DNA of 64,000 bases from Neocallimastix lanati (nom. inval.) (GCA_016946835.1 JACVTC010000006.1:696501-760500); one strand, 5' to 3'; positions 1 to 12,868 are shown, counted from the first letter of the stretch. Notes: generated by a model not told the origin, from the sequence alone. A program made the numbers and translations.

Positions 1-141
1 ACCAAAACACTAAAAATACAAAACGTTATTACGTGGACGCCATGAAAAAGTGTAGAATTACCTCCAGGTACACCTATTAGAAAATCCAAATCCAATTCGG
101 CTAAGAAAAGTACTTTTAAAACAAATGATAAACAGCCTGAA

Positions 142-3100
142 ATGGAAGACCAAACGAATCTTGAAGTTGATGTACCTAATAGAAAAGTTATTAATCCTCA
201 CTTAAGTAAGCGTTCCACTGACAAAAATTTTAATAATTCTATTAATAGTAATAATGATAATGATTTTATTAATAATTCTAATATTAATTCTAATAATAAT
301 TCAAATAATAATAATTCAAATAATTTAAATAATTATAATTCTAATAAGTCAAATGATAATTCTAATTTTAATAATAATTCTAATAATTCTAATAAAAATA
401 ATAATATTTCTAATAAATTTAATAATATTTCTAATAATAATTCTGAATTAAATTCTTTTAATACTAATAAAAATTCTAATATTTTAATTAATAATAATTC
501 TAATAAATTTAACTGTAATTCTAATACTAATTTAATTAATGATTCTAACAAAATTTCCGATAATAATAATTCTATAAAAATGAATACTAATGAGTTTATT
601 AATTAATTCTAATAATAATGAAAATTTTTTTAATAATAATTCTAATGATTTTAATAATAAAATTTTAATTGATAATAAATTTAATAATCTTAAAAATTCT
701 AATAATGATACTTTAAATAATTATTCTAATTCTAATCAAAAGTTAAATAACTTAAATTATTTTACTGATGATTTTAACCCTAATGATATTAATAATTTTA
801 ACAAAATTTTAATTAATCCAAAAGAATTAAAAGTTGGGACCAATAAAAAGAAAGTCCAATTTAATATTAAAGATCCTCCTGATACACGTGATCATGATGA
901 AGATACTAATAATAATAATAAAAATGAAAAAATAGAAAAACATATATTATTAGCTAATAAATATTCTATTGAACCTTATAATTTATCTAAAGATTTAGCA
1001 AATACTAAATGTGATATTACATATGCTCAATTATTAGATATTTCTCCCAAAGCACGAGCTGATTTAATTAAAAATTTAAAATTAGAAAAATTAAAAATTT
1101 CTAGTACTATGAATATAGAGGATAATTTTGTCTATAATGAGTATGATGAAATTAAAAATAATAACAATTTCAAAGAAGACGACTTAGGTATTGTTCTAGC
1201 CTCTGTCGATAATATTGAAAATAAATTGCTCATAGATTCTGGTAGCAATTTAAATCTTATTTCAGTTGATTATTTTAATTCTTTACCTGGCCAATACGAA
1301 ACTGTAGGTATTTGTCATGGTCGTATTTGCGAAGCTTTAGGTGATGATACAGTCACTGACGCCATAGTTATTCGTCTTAATGTTCTTATTAATACTTATT
1401 CTTTTTATGCTAACTTTTGTGTTATTAATCATAATACTAATTATTTTGATTTGTTAATTGATCTTAAAACTATTGTCGATAATTATTTATTTATTCATCC
1501 TATGGCAAAAGCATTATGTCGTTTTACTTCCTATGATTCTTTTGATATTATTACACCTTTATTAGAAAATCAGGAAGTCGAATTAATTAGTTGTTTTGTT
1601 AAATATATTAATCCTAGTAAATTAATTAATACTTTAAATTATAATAATAATATTAATATTAATAAATCTAATAATTTTACTACGGATACGGGAAATAAGC
1701 AAATTATTGAACCTGAGCCACAAATTATTGAAAATGCGCCACAAGAAGAAAATCTTTCACCTATTGAATATATCCAGTCTCAAAATTTTCAATCAAAAAT
1801 AGAAGGTCCTTTTAAACCTATTGTCTCAAAACTTTTAATGGATTTCATTGATATCGTTGCCACTTCGTCTGAGCAACTTTCTCCTTCTAAACTAAAACCT
1901 CATCATATTCAGTTATTTCAAAATGCTGTTCCTTTTAAGAGTAGATTTTATAAACTTAATAAACTTAAATCGGATGCGTTAAAAGCTGAACTTGTTAAAC
2001 TCATTAATAAAGGCTTAATTGTTCCTTCTTATTCTGCTTGGTCTTCACCAATTGTACTTGTCATGAAAAAGAATGGTAAATGGAAACTTTACACTGATTA
2101 CAGGAAATTAAAGGCAATGACTGTTCCTGATTCTTATTCACTTCCAAATATTGATAAAATTTTTAGTTCATTAGGTGGTGCTATAGTATTCTCCACTCTG
2201 GATTTATTTTCGGGGTATCATCAAATACGTATGGCGCAAGATAGTATTGATCTTACTAGTTTTACTACCAAATATGGAAATTTCCTATACAAATTATGCC
2301 ATTTGGTCTAACTGGTGCTCCAGCCACATTTCAGAGAGAAATGAATCGTATTCTTTTCGATTTATTAGGTAAATGTGTTTTTGTTTTTCTCGATGATATT
2401 TTCATATTTTCAAATTCTTTTGAAGAACATCTCATACACCTTAAACAAGTTTTTGAAATCTTTCGTAAATATGAAGTTAAAATCAACATTGAAAAATGTT
2501 GCTTCTTCAAGGAAGAGGTAGAACTACTTGGCCATGTCGTATCTAATAATGGCCTCAAAACTATAAATTCAAAAGTCAATACTGTAGCTAAATGGTTGAA
2601 ACCTGAAAATATCTCAGAACTTAGATCTTTCTTGGATTCTGTAGGTTATTATAGAAAATTTATTAATAATTTTGCTTTGATTGCTTCGCCACTCTACGAA
2701 CTATTACGAAAGAATGTACCTTATATATGGGAAAATACACATCAAGATAGTTTTAATAAGTTAAAAGAAGCATTAATCTCTGCTCCGATTTTACGTTATC
2801 CTAACTTTAATAAACAATTAATTATTAGAACGGACGCATGTAAATTAGGAATTGGAGGTATTCTACTTCAAAAAGATGAAAAAGACGGAAAGGTATACCC
2901 AATTCACTTTATCAGTAAAACTTTAAATAAAGCGGAAACAAATTACAGTAAAACTGACCTGGAAGGAACCGCAGTTTACTACTGTGCTAAGGAATTTAAA
3001 TATTATATATCAGGAAATAAATTTGAAACGTTATTATATACGGACCATAAGCCATTACTTGGACTATTTAAAACTAAAGAACCTGATAGTATATGCCACA

Positions 3101-4720
3101 TCCGATGGTGTATAACAATCAATATGTTAAGAATGAAAATATTATATGAACCTGGAAAAAGAAATTACTTAGCTGACGCATTAATGATAATAAATTAAAA
3201 TTAAATCAGAGTAAATTAAAAAATTTTTAATTCAATTACTCCAATTAAAAAGAAATATATTTGAATATTATTCTAATATATTAGCAAATATAAATTCCTA
3301 TATATTACAATATAACCAAGGTAATTCTTCTATGTACGAAAAACATAGTTTTAATGATCTATGTCAATTAAAAGGACAAATAAATCAATTGAAAAATAAT
3401 ACAATAAAATATATTGATAATATACTAGACAATAAAAGTGAAGAATATAATAATAATACTTATAAAATATATTCCATTAATACTATTAATTCTAATAATA
3501 TTAATAATATTGAAGAAATTGGAAATAATAATGAAGCTATTGATGAAGAAAATTCAAATATTACTGAATTTATGCAAAAATTCATTAATGATCATATAAT
3601 AACTATTGATGGTAGTAAATCTTTGAACGAAGAGGATAATTTAAGAAAAATCATTACCACGAATGAAGAAAAATTCAATCTTATATGGAAAGCTCATGCC
3701 ATCGGTCATGAAGGTTTTAATAAAACTTATGAACGATTAAGAAAATCTTTCTATTGGAAAGGAATGACAGTAGATATAAAAAGGTTTATTACTAATTGCG
3801 AAAACTGTCAATTAAACAAAAAAATCGAAATTCCTGAACCTACGGAAAAATCTGCAATACAAGTAGAAGCTCCTTTTACGCACTTAGGTTTAGATATAAT
3901 TGGACCACTACCAGAAACAAGTAGTGGAAATCAATATATTATTGTTATTGTAGATTACTTTACAAAATGGGTAGAAGCACAACCACTATCTACCATTACT
4001 TCACGTGACGTTGTCAACTTTTTGTCTCAAATTTTTACAAGATTTGGTACACCAAACACTATTACAACTGATAACGGTGTACAATTTAATTCAGATTTTA
4101 CAAAAATATTTTTGGATTTGTATGACGTATTCATTAAATTTACTGTAACGTATCATTCTGAATTGGTCTAACCGAAAATCGTAATAGAGAAATAGGAAAA
4201 TTATTACGTCTATTAGCAAATAAAGAAAAAGAATGGGATCTTGTCCTACCTTTTGCTTTATGAGCTTTAAGAACTTCAAAAAATTCAGTTACTAAATATT
4301 CAAGTTTCGAATTACTTTATGGAAGAAGAGATCAACAACCATTTGAATTAGCTTCATCTCTTCCAACTTCGAATGTACAAGGAAGTAAAGAAGAATTATT
4401 AATTGAAAAATTTATTAATCATAATAAATGGTTTGGTTAAAGAGGCCTGCAATAATATAAAAAAGAATAATAAATATTGGGAAACTCGAAAAGAAGAAAT
4501 TACAAGTATGAATAAACAAAACGAAATTAAAATAAGAGATTTAGTGAAAATTAGAAATTTTTCTAGATATAAACTTGATCCTTATTTTGTAGGTCCATTT
4601 GAAGTTACAGGAAAACAATTTAATACAGTAAAATTAGTAGACCCAAATACAAAATTACCTTTAGAAAGACCAGTACATATTAAAAATATAATAAAATTTA
4701 ATTCAACAACTATACCATAG
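142..4720 (+). pseudogene. Element A coding region (Asn-rich leader, protease, RT, RNase H, integrase), broken
   Basis: An Asn-rich low-complexity stretch, mostly AAT codons, covers about 190-800. A retropepsin-type motif (LLIDSGSN) lies near 1230. Reverse transcriptase runs from about 1850 to 2700, with FLDDIF as the YXDD-type catalytic box near 2385. RNase H (RTDACKLGIGG) lies near 2830. The integrase His2-Cys2 zinc finger (HAIGHEG ... CENCQ) is at about 3690-3820, and the core domain starting LGLDIIGP follows at about 3880-4170. A GPF-type tail (DPYFVGPF) lies near 4570. No chromodomain is seen at the end. The order and motifs match the pol of element C closely. The reading frame is interrupted a few times, so it is a fossil. 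Confidence 0.88.
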
Positions 4721-4743
4721 TTGTAACTAAAGAAGGGACGAAT

Positions 4744-4821
4744 GATATAAAACGTAAATAAAAACTTTAATTATTAATAAATTATTTTATTAATAATTAC
4801 ATAAAAATAAATTAATAAATC
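4744..4821 (+). repeat. 3' LTR of element A, first piece
   Basis: Starts TGATATAAAACG just after a purine-rich tract. The stretch from about 4766 is repeated at 45862-45920, which supports its being LTR. It stops where the MULE enters; its last nine bases (TAATAAATC) are the target duplication. Confidence 0.75.
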
Positions 4822-4893
4822 GGGGGAGGTGCATTTCGAAAAATTTCATTTCGGAAGTGTCATTTCGCAAAATTTTTAATAAATAAATAAATT
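4822..4893. repeat. Left terminal inverted repeat of MULE B
   Basis: About 72 bp, with three CATTTCG blocks followed by an A/T stretch ending AATAAATAAATAAA. It matches the reverse complement of 7700-7783 with small gaps. Confidence 0.85.
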
Positions 4894-5788
4894 AATAATA
4901 AAATAAATAAATAATATATATAATTTAAATAAATAACTAAATAAATAAATATATAAAACTATAATAAATAAATAAATTTTAAAAATTTAAAAAAATATAT
5001 ATATATATATGGACATATATGGACATATATATAATAAATATACATTATATAATAATAAATATTCATTAGAATTAACGCTTTAAAAAAATAAAATATTTTA
5101 TCATGTTTTAAACGTTTTATAATTTTTTAAAATATATATAAGAATTTTATATATATAAAAAAAATAAGTATTAATAATTTAAAACATGTAAAGGATAATA
5201 ATTTAAAATATAATTGTTAAATTTAAATAATTAATTTATCATTTTACACCTTTTAAGTCCTTGCGCAGTATTTTTAAAATCTTAAATTGCTAATAAATTT
5301 TTTTAATAAAAGAAATATTTATAAATAATCCAGTAAAAAAAAAAAAAAAGTTATTTATATGAAAATTACAATATACAAATAATTATTAAATAATTAACAA
5401 TAAAAAGAAAAAATTAAATGGTTTTTTATAAAACTTTATTATATTGATTATTATTTTAAAAATATTTTATTTTATTGTGTATTTAATGTTAAATATTAGT
5501 ATTTTAATAAAATAAAAAATATATTTTTATATTTTTAATAATATTGATAAAATAAATTGATATTAATATTAATAATAGTATATAAAAATAAAATATAAAA
5601 TATTAATATTGATATTGATATTAATAAAAGTATTATAATAATAAAATATAAAATATTGATATTAATATTTAACTAAAAAAATTGAGAATTTGTTTTATTT
5701 AATTCTTTAGTTATAATTTAATTATTAAAAACAACTAAAATTAATAATTAAAGATATAGGTTTAATTATAATTTTACTTTATAAAAGG

Positions 5789-7230
5789 TTAGAAAAATAA
5801 ATTTAATTCTAAATTAATTTTATTATTTAAATTAATTAAATATTCAAACCATAATCCAGCAATATGGCTTCTATTTCTTTCATTACTAATTAAAAATGAT
5901 TCCATTTTCTTGTAACTTTCAATAATATTTTTGATTTTATTAGTTTTTGTTAATGTTTTTCTCTTTTGTTTGTTCCATATGCCAAGCATTCTTCTTTCGT
6001 AGGTATCTGGATATAAAGATACATCATTATTTAATGTATATATTAGTCTAAAATAAGTTGGTTTTTTTGAAAAAAAGCCACTTAAATAATTATTAAAGGA
6101 TTCAGATGCATTATTTGTTATATGTTCAATATTATTATTAATTCCAATTTTCAATATTATAAATTAAATATATTTTTCTAAAATATTCCAAAAATATTAA
6201 AAATTGGTTATAATTTTTTTCAATACATGATTTTTTAATTTTATGAAAAATATATAATATATAATTTGGATTTATAAAAGGTAAATTTAATTTAATATAG
6301 CGTTATAAACATATAAATCTTTGTTTTAATTTACTTCATTATAGCGTATTTTATTTTTATAAAGTCCTAATGATCGTTTGTAATGCCAAATACAATATCT
6401 AATATTTATATCTGGGAAAACAATTATTGCGGCATTAGATATGGCTCTTTCAAAGTCACAATGAAAATTTTTTGGAGAAAACTCATTGTCTTTTGTAATA
6501 TCACAATTACTTTTTATTACTTCAAATATTGTTTTATAGGTTTCTTGCTCTTTATTTATTAATATAGAAAAAGAAATAGTATAAAACTCATTTAATTCCG
6601 GAACAAAATTTCTTGTAATGAAAACCTGATAACTGAAATCAGGAGCTACATAAAAAGTGCCATCCACAAAAAGATCATCACAATATTTTTTAAATAAAAA
6701 TGCTTGAAATGGAGACTGAAAAATTATGACATATTGATTTTTGAATATCATAAAATTTTCATTTTGTTTTGTAATATATAAATAATGTTTTTCTGGAATT
6801 TCCTCAAAACTTGATATGTTGGGAGGAAGTTTTTTATTATATCTCTTATTATTTGTGATTTTATAGATTTAAATTCAGGACATATAAAACCAATATCTTG
6901 TGAAATTTGATTAAATACTCTTTTTTGTTTTATATTGAAAGGAATTGAACTTTTTTTAATTTCTTTTTTAATTCTATATTTTGTTAATGATAGAGCGGCA
7001 TTAAATTTTTGTTCGAAATGATTATGAACACCATCATATTTTAAAATTTCTTTTTCATCATTAAAATAATGTTAAGATTTACATTTATTTAAAGTTTTAT
7101 ATTCGGTACATCTATATACCTTTGATTTATTCTTTATAGTGTATGAATAATTATATTTATATTTTTTATTAATAATTATTTGCACTTTTCCTCTATTAGT
7201 TTCACTAATATCTATTTTTAGTTCTTCCAT
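5789..7230 (-). pseudogene. MULE transposase with N-terminal FLYWCH zinc finger, decayed
   Basis: An ATG at 7230 starts a reading frame with a FLYWCH-type finger: YRCTEY...LNKCKS at about 7075-7125, then DGVHNHFE near 7030. The MULE core follows at about 6330-6840: IPEKHYLY, the first catalytic Asp in FVDGTF (near 6660), the second in CDFERA (near 6455), then CIWHYKR. The C-terminal block at 5789-6154 has TNNASESFNNYL, where the third acidic residue of the family's DDE triad is expected, and ends with FEYLINLN. FLYWCH-MULE is a known transposase architecture. The gene is broken: an in-frame stop lies just after the finger Cys residues (near 7073), there is a frame change in an A-run near 6840, and 6160-6325 is damaged. 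Function: cutting and pasting of this element by its own TIRs. Confidence 0.85.
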
Positions 7231-7699
7231 TTTGTTAAATATTTTTAATTAATTTTCAACTATTCAATCTTATTCAATATATTTAATTATATAAATTTTA
7301 AATAAAATTGAGCTTATTTTTTATTTATAGTAATTTTTTTTAATATATTGTTACATAAAAATCCTTTTTAAAATTATTTTTTTTTTATATTTAATATCTA
7401 AATATTTAAAAGTTTTATTTTTCAATTAATAAATTAAATAATTAAATTTATAATAATAATAAAATTTTATAATTTATAATTATATAATTATTAAAATTTA
7501 TTATTATTATAATTGTTATTATTATTTATTCAATAATCTATGAACAGAAAAATAATTCTAAAATTATTAACTATTTTTTTTTTTTTATCTAATAAATAAA
7601 AATAAAATAAAAAAAATATTTATTTAATTATTTATAATTTATAAATTTTTTTTTATATATTAAAATAAATTCTTTATTTATTTATTTTATTATTTATTT

Positions 7700-7783
7700 A
7701 TCTATTTATTAAAATTTTGCGAAATGACTCTTTTCCGAAATGAAACTTTTGTGAAATGAAATTTTGCGAAATGCCACACACTC
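7700..7783. repeat. Right terminal inverted repeat of MULE B
   Basis: Contains GCGAAATG twice and further GAAATGA blocks, mirroring the left end. TAATAAATC at 7784-7792 directly outside is the second copy of the target duplication. Confidence 0.85.
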
Positions 7784-7848
7784 TAATAAATCATTTGCAA
7801 ATTCGTGACATAAATAAAACGTGATCGAAAATAACGTGATAAAATTAA
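7784..7848 (+). repeat. LTR of element A, second piece
   Basis: Sequence between the MULE right end and element C. It resumes the A-type LTR after the repeated TAATAAATC. Its last four bases TTAA (7845-7848) recur at 15485-15488 as the target duplication of element C. Confidence 0.65.
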
Positions 7849-8414
7849 TGATATACGGGACTTTTATGTGCTATATTTTAATTATAATAATATAGTTATA
7901 TCTTTATTTAATTTATTATTCCTTTTCCTAAAAACTAAAAAAACCCCTTTTCTAAATTAATTTATTAGAAATTGGTTATTATTAAGAAATTACATTTTAA
8001 AATTATAAAATTTAATAGTATGAAATATATTTTAAACATATAATATAAATTATATATATATAAGAATACAATATCTATATTTAAATAATAAATGTATATT
8101 ATATGTAAAATAAAAAATAAATATAAAATAATACATAATAATATATTGTATAATATAATAAAAATCCTATTAAAGTTAAATATAAAAATATTATTATATT
8201 TTAATATAATAATATATAATTATAAAATAAATAATATAATATAATATATTATAAAATAATATGTAATTTAATATATATTATAATAGTAATTATAATATAA
8301 TAATAAATAATTAATAATATATTATAAAAATTATTATCAAAAGATATAAATTTAATATTTAATAATTATTATTAAATATACAAATATGTTACTACACATA
8401 TTTGTTTTAGATCA
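7849..8414 (-). repeat. 3' LTR of element C
   Basis: Begins TGATATACGGGAC and ends TTTTAGATCA on the plus strand, so the tips TGAT/ATCA are inverted repeats. Nearly identical to 14919-15484. Confidence 0.95.
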
Positions 8415-8725
8415 AAATTGCCCACGCTAAGATAGCAATTTATATATGAAATTAAGTATAGTTCTCTATACGAGAAGAATTCTTAATTGAAGATAAAATT
8501 GACTATTAACAAAATAATAATTTTTATAAGATAATTATATTGTAGAATATTATTTCATTTTTTAAAGAAAATTTTATATTTACTATGTTAGTTATAAAAT
8601 ATTCATTAATATAATTTGAATATCTCAATTACAAAATTTATAAAATTTATGATAAATTTATAATTTAAATTTTGATTCAATTTTTAAAAAAAAAAAAAAT
8701 TTTGTTATTAAATTTTTGTTAATAA

Positions 8726-8780
<55 letters not shown>

Positions 8781-8785
8781 TATTA

Positions 8786-11700
8786 TTATTCTCTATAAGG
8801 TAGAATATTTTTGATGTGTACATTCCTCTTTAATATAATTCCAGTTTTATCTTCTTGTAATTTAACAGTATTCCAAGTGATTTCTTTGATTGTATAGGGC
8901 CCAATATAATAAGGGTCCAATTTATGTCTTTGAAACATTCTTATTTTTACTTTATCACCGATTTTGTATTCATGAATCTTTTCCATACTTTTCTTTGCTT
9001 CTCTTCTTGTCTTCCAATAGTTAATTGTCCCAAACTTTTTATTGGCTGCATCTTTAATCCATTTTGTATGTTCTATTAATCTTTCTAATAATAATTCTTC
9101 AATCGGTTGCTCAATGGATTCTCCTAATGAACAAAGTATATTGATTTCATTTGGGAGTATATCTTCACGTCCATATAATAATTCAAAACTTGAATATCCA
9201 CTAACAGAAGATTTTGAAGTCCTGATAGCCCATAAAGCTAAAGGTAGTAAGGTATCCCAATCATTATTTTTACTAGCAAAATTCCTAAGTTGTTTTCCAA
9301 TCTCTCTATTTCTATTTTCGACTAAGCCATTAGAAGCAGGATGGTAACGAACAACAAAATGAATATATACACCATAAAAATCTAAGAATATTTTGGTGAA
9401 ATCACTATTCAACTGGGTTCCATTATCCATATTAATTATTTGTGGTAACCCATGTCTACTAAAAACATTAATTAAAAAGGTGATAACATCTTGAGAAGTA
9501 ATTGTTTGAGAGGCTTCAGCTTCAACCCATAAAGTAAAATAATCTACACAAACTATAATATACTTATTACCTTTGGATGTAGTTTTTAAAGGTCCAATAA
9601 TATCCAATCCTAATCTGACAAAAGGAGCCTCTACAGGAGTTCTAAATTGTTCAACTAAATTGGGAGAAGGTTCCGATCTGTTCAATTGGCATATTTTACA
9701 AATTGAAATATACTTCTTTATATCCAAAATCATATTTTTCCAATAAAAATTTTGTTTTATTCTATCATATGTCTTTTGTAGGCCTTCATGGCCGATCCTA
9801 TGGGCCATTCCGATAATTTTTATTTTTTCCAAATAATCATCTATTACTAGTCTAAGTTTACCTCTATCTTTAATATATGTTTTATCATTAATAGTGATAA
9901 TCCTCTCTGTCAAAAACTTTTTCATAAATTCTGAAATATATTTTTCATTTTCAATTTCATCAATAAATTCTCTGGGAGTATCCTCTTCGTTATTATTATT
10001 AATTATTATATTATTATTATCAACTATACCATTTCCACCATTTTCGCTTCTATTACCTTCATCATCAATATTATTTTCATTGTTTTCTTTTACGTTACCT
10101 TCAGTATTACTATTATTATCGTTTACCAAAGCATTAGTAGTAATAATATCTTTCCTTTTTATACGAGAAAGTGCATCAGCTAATATATTTGCTCTCCCGA
10201 GTTGATAAACAACGTCAACTTGTAACTGACTAAATAAAAGACACCAACGAGCATGTTTACTTGTATTTGGTTCATTGTTTTTAATTATAGGAACTAAAGG
10301 TTGATGATCTGTGTAAAGAATAGTCCGAAAAGGGTTTCCAAGAATATAGGGTTTAAACTTATTAATGCAGTAGTAAGCTGCAGTTCCTTCCAATTCAGTA
10401 ATAGAGTAATTATGTTCAGATTTACTTAAAGAACGACTAATATAAAATACTGGGTGTTCTATTTTATCTTCATATAGTTGTAATAATACTCCACCTATCC
10501 CTAGATAGCTAGCATCTGTACGAATAATAAAGGGTTTATCAAAACGTGGATAACATAAGATAGGTGCGTTACAAAGAGAATTCTTCATATTATCAAAACT
10601 AATAGTTTGTTCTTTAGTCCAAATAAAAGGTGAGTTTTTCCTTAAAAGTTTACGTAGGGGTTCAGAAATAGAAGCATAGTTTTCAATAAAATTTCTGTAA
10701 TATCCAACCATTCCAAGAAAAGAACGTAATTCAGAAATATTGGTATGAATATCTAAATTCTTGATTGCATCTACTTTTCTTTCTATGGGTAATAACCCCT
10801 TATTTGAAATCTTGTGTCCCAACGCTTCAACTTCGTAAACACAGAAATGACACTTTTCAATATTCATTTTTAATTTATTATTTCTAAGAATTTCAAAAAC
10901 ATTTGTTAAATCTATTAGATGTTGTTCAATGGATGGTGAATATACAATAATATCATCCAAATATATTTGAACACATTTATTTATTAAGTCAAAGAATATA
11001 CGATTCATTTCTCTCTGGAAGGTAGCAGGAGCGTTGGTCAAACCAAAAGGCATTACCTTAAAGTAATAATTTCCAAACTTAGTAGTAAATGAAGTAAGTT
11101 CTTGATCATCCTTAAACATAGGTATCTGGTGATACCCACTAAACAGATCCAAAGTTGAAAAAATATAAGCATCTTTTAGAGCATCAAAAATTTCTTGTAT
11201 TATCGGGATTGCATAGGCATCCTTTTTAGTGATATTATTTAATAATCTATAATCTATACATAATCTCCAACGACCGTTTTTCTTAGGTACTAATACAATA
11301 GGTGACGACCATGGTGAATGAGATGGTACAATTAGTCCTTTATCTATTAATTTCTTTAATTCTATTTTTAAAGCTTCTAATTGAATTTGAGAAATTCTAT
11401 AAGCTTTTTGTTTAATAGGTTTACTACCTGCAATTAGTTCAATATGGTGAGGTAGTAATTCTGAAGGTTCCAAATCATCACTGGAAACGGCTATAACATC
11501 TTTATAAGAATTTAATATTTTTTTGAATTCTGCCTTAAAATCCAAATCTTTGATATCCATATTATCAATTAATACTTCAAGAATTTTATTTTTATCAACA
11601 TTCTCATTAATACTATTAATATTATTAATTATTGTAGAAGGTGGATTTTCTATTATATAACAAAACATAGCTTGAGATTGAAAAATTTGAACGTCCTCTA

Positions 11701-12868
11701 ATGGTACTAAGGGTACAACGTTAAAACTGAAAATACCATTGATATTATTAATTTTATTTCTCACATATAAATATTTACTATTAGCATCTACTAGCAACTT
11801 ATAATCCGCTTGTGTTTTTAAATTAATAATTATATCAAAAATAGGATCACCGTTATCCACGACTCTAAATTCAGTATTAATTTTTAATGTTCCAATTTGT
11901 ACTTCAAGTTGAACTATTTCATAAACCTTTTCTTCAACATCAGATAAAGCTTGATGTACTCTGCCAGAGGTAGTTCTTACAACAGTATAATTTTTGATGA
12001 ATTTTGTGAGAAATTTCCTAGTTACTAAATTCGCGTTACTACCACCATCAATTAAAATAGCGGCAGGATAACCATCAACGGAACCACTGACCACAGCAAT
12101 ATCGTGTTCCTGGACTTCCCTGGTACAGTAGCAATGTGTCGGATTGTTGACAATCTCAAAATTTTCGATGTCATCATAACATTCCGCATAGCCTATGATT
12201 GTTTCCTCTTCTGTTTTCAATTTTTTGAAACTTCTGTTAACATCGGCACGCAAGGCACTACTAATTCCTAATAACTGAGCCAAATTAATATTAGCTGGGG
12301 TATTTCTCAATTCTTCCACAATATCGTATGGTTCAACACCCTCTAACAATTGAATTATTTGACCAACTCTGGTAGCTTTGTCCTTCGTTTTATCTCTTTC
12401 TTTATCATTGGTAGGGTTCATTCTATTTCCAATTCCAATTTTATTTAGATTATTAACTTTACTATTTTTACCAATTTCTTCATTTTGAGTGTTCAAGTTA
12501 TCCGTTTTATTTTTATTATTGTTCTCTACATCCAAGTCAACTTTATCCATAATATCCAAATCTGCTTTATCCACAATATCCAAACTATTATTCCTTATTT
12601 TCTTACCTATACTTTCAAAATCATTATTGTTCAATACCTTCGTTTTGTTAATATTTAGTTTATCTAAATTTCCATCATTAATACTTTCCAATGTATTATT
12701 ATCCACATTTTCGTTGTCATGTTTATTAGTTATATCATGATTAAAATTTTTAGTATTATTAATATTGTAATTAATTTTTGGTTTATTCTTAAGGGGTAAC
12801 TCTACAATATTTCTATTTCTTAAATTATATTTTATTTTAGGTGAATTATTTATTGTATTATAATACAT
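8786..12868 (-). CDS. Element C pol: protease, RT, RNase H, integrase (1360 codons from the first Met)
   Basis: Polyprotein of a Ty3/gypsy element that copies element RNA into DNA and inserts it. Residues 1-170 are Asn- and Asp-rich. A retropepsin motif (ILIDGGSN) lies near residue 273. RT spans about 470-700 with YLDDII near 636. RNase H has RTDASYLGIGG near 784. The integrase zinc finger (HRIGHEG ... CKICQ) is at about 1020-1060. The DDE core has its first Asp in GLDIIGP (about 1090), the second in NMDNG (about 1148) and Glu in LVENRN (about 1183). A GPY module (YYIGPY) lies near 1322. No chromodomain is seen. The open frame continues upstream of this Met to overlap the end of gag in the -1 frame, so the Met is probably not the true start. 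It looks whole. Confidence 0.95.
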   Translation of the reverse strand: MYYNTINNSPKIKYNLRNRNIVELPLKNKPKINYNINNTKNFNHDITNKHDNENVDNNTLESINDGNLDKLNINKTKVLNNNDFESIGKKIRNNSLDIVDKADLDIMDKVDLDVENNNKNKTDNLNTQNEEIGKNSKVNNLNKIGIGNRMNPTNDKERDKTKDKATRVGQIIQLLEGVEPYDIVEELRNTPANINLAQLLGISSALRADVNRSFKKLKTEEETIIGYAECYDDIENFEIVNNPTHCYCTREVQEHDIAVVSGSVDGYPAAILIDGGSNANLVTRKFLTKFIKNYTVVRTTSGRVHQALSDVEEKVYEIVQLEVQIGTLKINTEFRVVDNGDPIFDIIINLKTQADYKLLVDANSKYLYVRNKINNINGIFSFNVVPLVPLEDVQIFQSQAMFCYIIENPPSTIINNINSINENVDKNKILEVLIDNMDIKDLDFKAEFKKILNSYKDVIAVSSDDLEPSELLPHHIELIAGSKPIKQKAYRISQIQLEALKIELKKLIDKGLIVPSHSPWSSPIVLVPKKNGRWRLCIDYRLLNNITKKDAYAIPIIQEIFDALKDAYIFSTLDLFSGYHQIPMFKDDQELTSFTTKFGNYYFKVMPFGLTNAPATFQREMNRIFFDLINKCVQIYLDDIIVYSPSIEQHLIDLTNVFEILRNNKLKMNIEKCHFCVYEVEALGHKISNKGLLPIERKVDAIKNLDIHTNISELRSFLGMVGYYRNFIENYASISEPLRKLLRKNSPFIWTKEQTISFDNMKNSLCNAPILCYPRFDKPFIIRTDASYLGIGGVLLQLYEDKIEHPVFYISRSLSKSEHNYSITELEGTAAYYCINKFKPYILGNPFRTILYTDHQPLVPIIKNNEPNTSKHARWCLLFSQLQVDVVYQLGRANILADALSRIKRKDIITTNALVNDNNSNTEGNVKENNENNIDDEGNRSENGGNGIVDNNNIIINNNNEEDTPREFIDEIENEKYISEFMKKFLTERIITINDKTYIKDRGKLRLVIDDYLEKIKIIGMAHRIGHEGLQKTYDRIKQNFYWKNMILDIKKYISICKICQLNRSEPSPNLVEQFRTPVEAPFVRLGLDIIGPLKTTSKGNKYIIVCVDYFTLWVEAEASQTITSQDVITFLINVFSRHGLPQIINMDNGTQLNSDFTKIFLDFYGVYIHFVVRYHPASNGLVENRNREIGKQLRNFASKNNDWDTLLPLALWAIRTSKSSVSGYSSFELLYGREDILPNEINILCSLGESIEQPIEELLLERLIEHTKWIKDAANKKFGTINYWKTRREAKKSMEKIHEYKIGDKVKIRMFQRHKLDPYYIGPYTIKEITWNTVKLQEDKTGIILKRNVHIKNILPYRE

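Larger units (their letters stand above)
1..4821 (+). mobile_element. Ty3/gypsy LTR element A, 5' end outside window
   Basis: The order protease, reverse transcriptase, RNase H, integrase and GPY-type tail on the plus strand is that of Ty3/gypsy (Metaviridae). The 5' LTR and most of gag lie before base 1. A purine run (about 4732-4741) precedes the 3' LTR, which opens TGATATAAAACG at 4744. The LTR is then interrupted by a MULE at 4822 and resumes at 7784, 15485 and 21827, closing in TATCA at 22245. Element A is broken, with a handful of interruptions in its coding part. It is older than elements B, C and D, which sit inside its LTR. Fossils F and G are relatives. Confidence 0.9.
4822..7783 (-). 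mobile_element. MULE DNA transposon B, FLYWCH type
   Basis: Both ends carry long terminal inverted repeats with a shared GCATTTCG block and further CATTTCG blocks inside. The tips read GGGGGAGGTG on the left and, reverse-complemented, GAGTGTGTGG on the right. A 9-bp direct repeat TAATAAATC (4813-4821 and 7784-7792) flanks it, the size expected for Mutator-like elements. It lies within the 3' LTR of element A. It encodes a MULE transposase on the minus strand. The stretches 4900-5780 and 7240-7690 are AT-rich and hold nothing else I can recognise. A second, poorer copy lies at 43801-45858. Confidence 0.9.

Noticed and set aside
8742-8776. Long T-run as poly(A) tail of a retroposon
   Set aside because: It lies inside element C just downstream of pol; similar runs occur in its leader, so simple homopolymer expansion is more likely.
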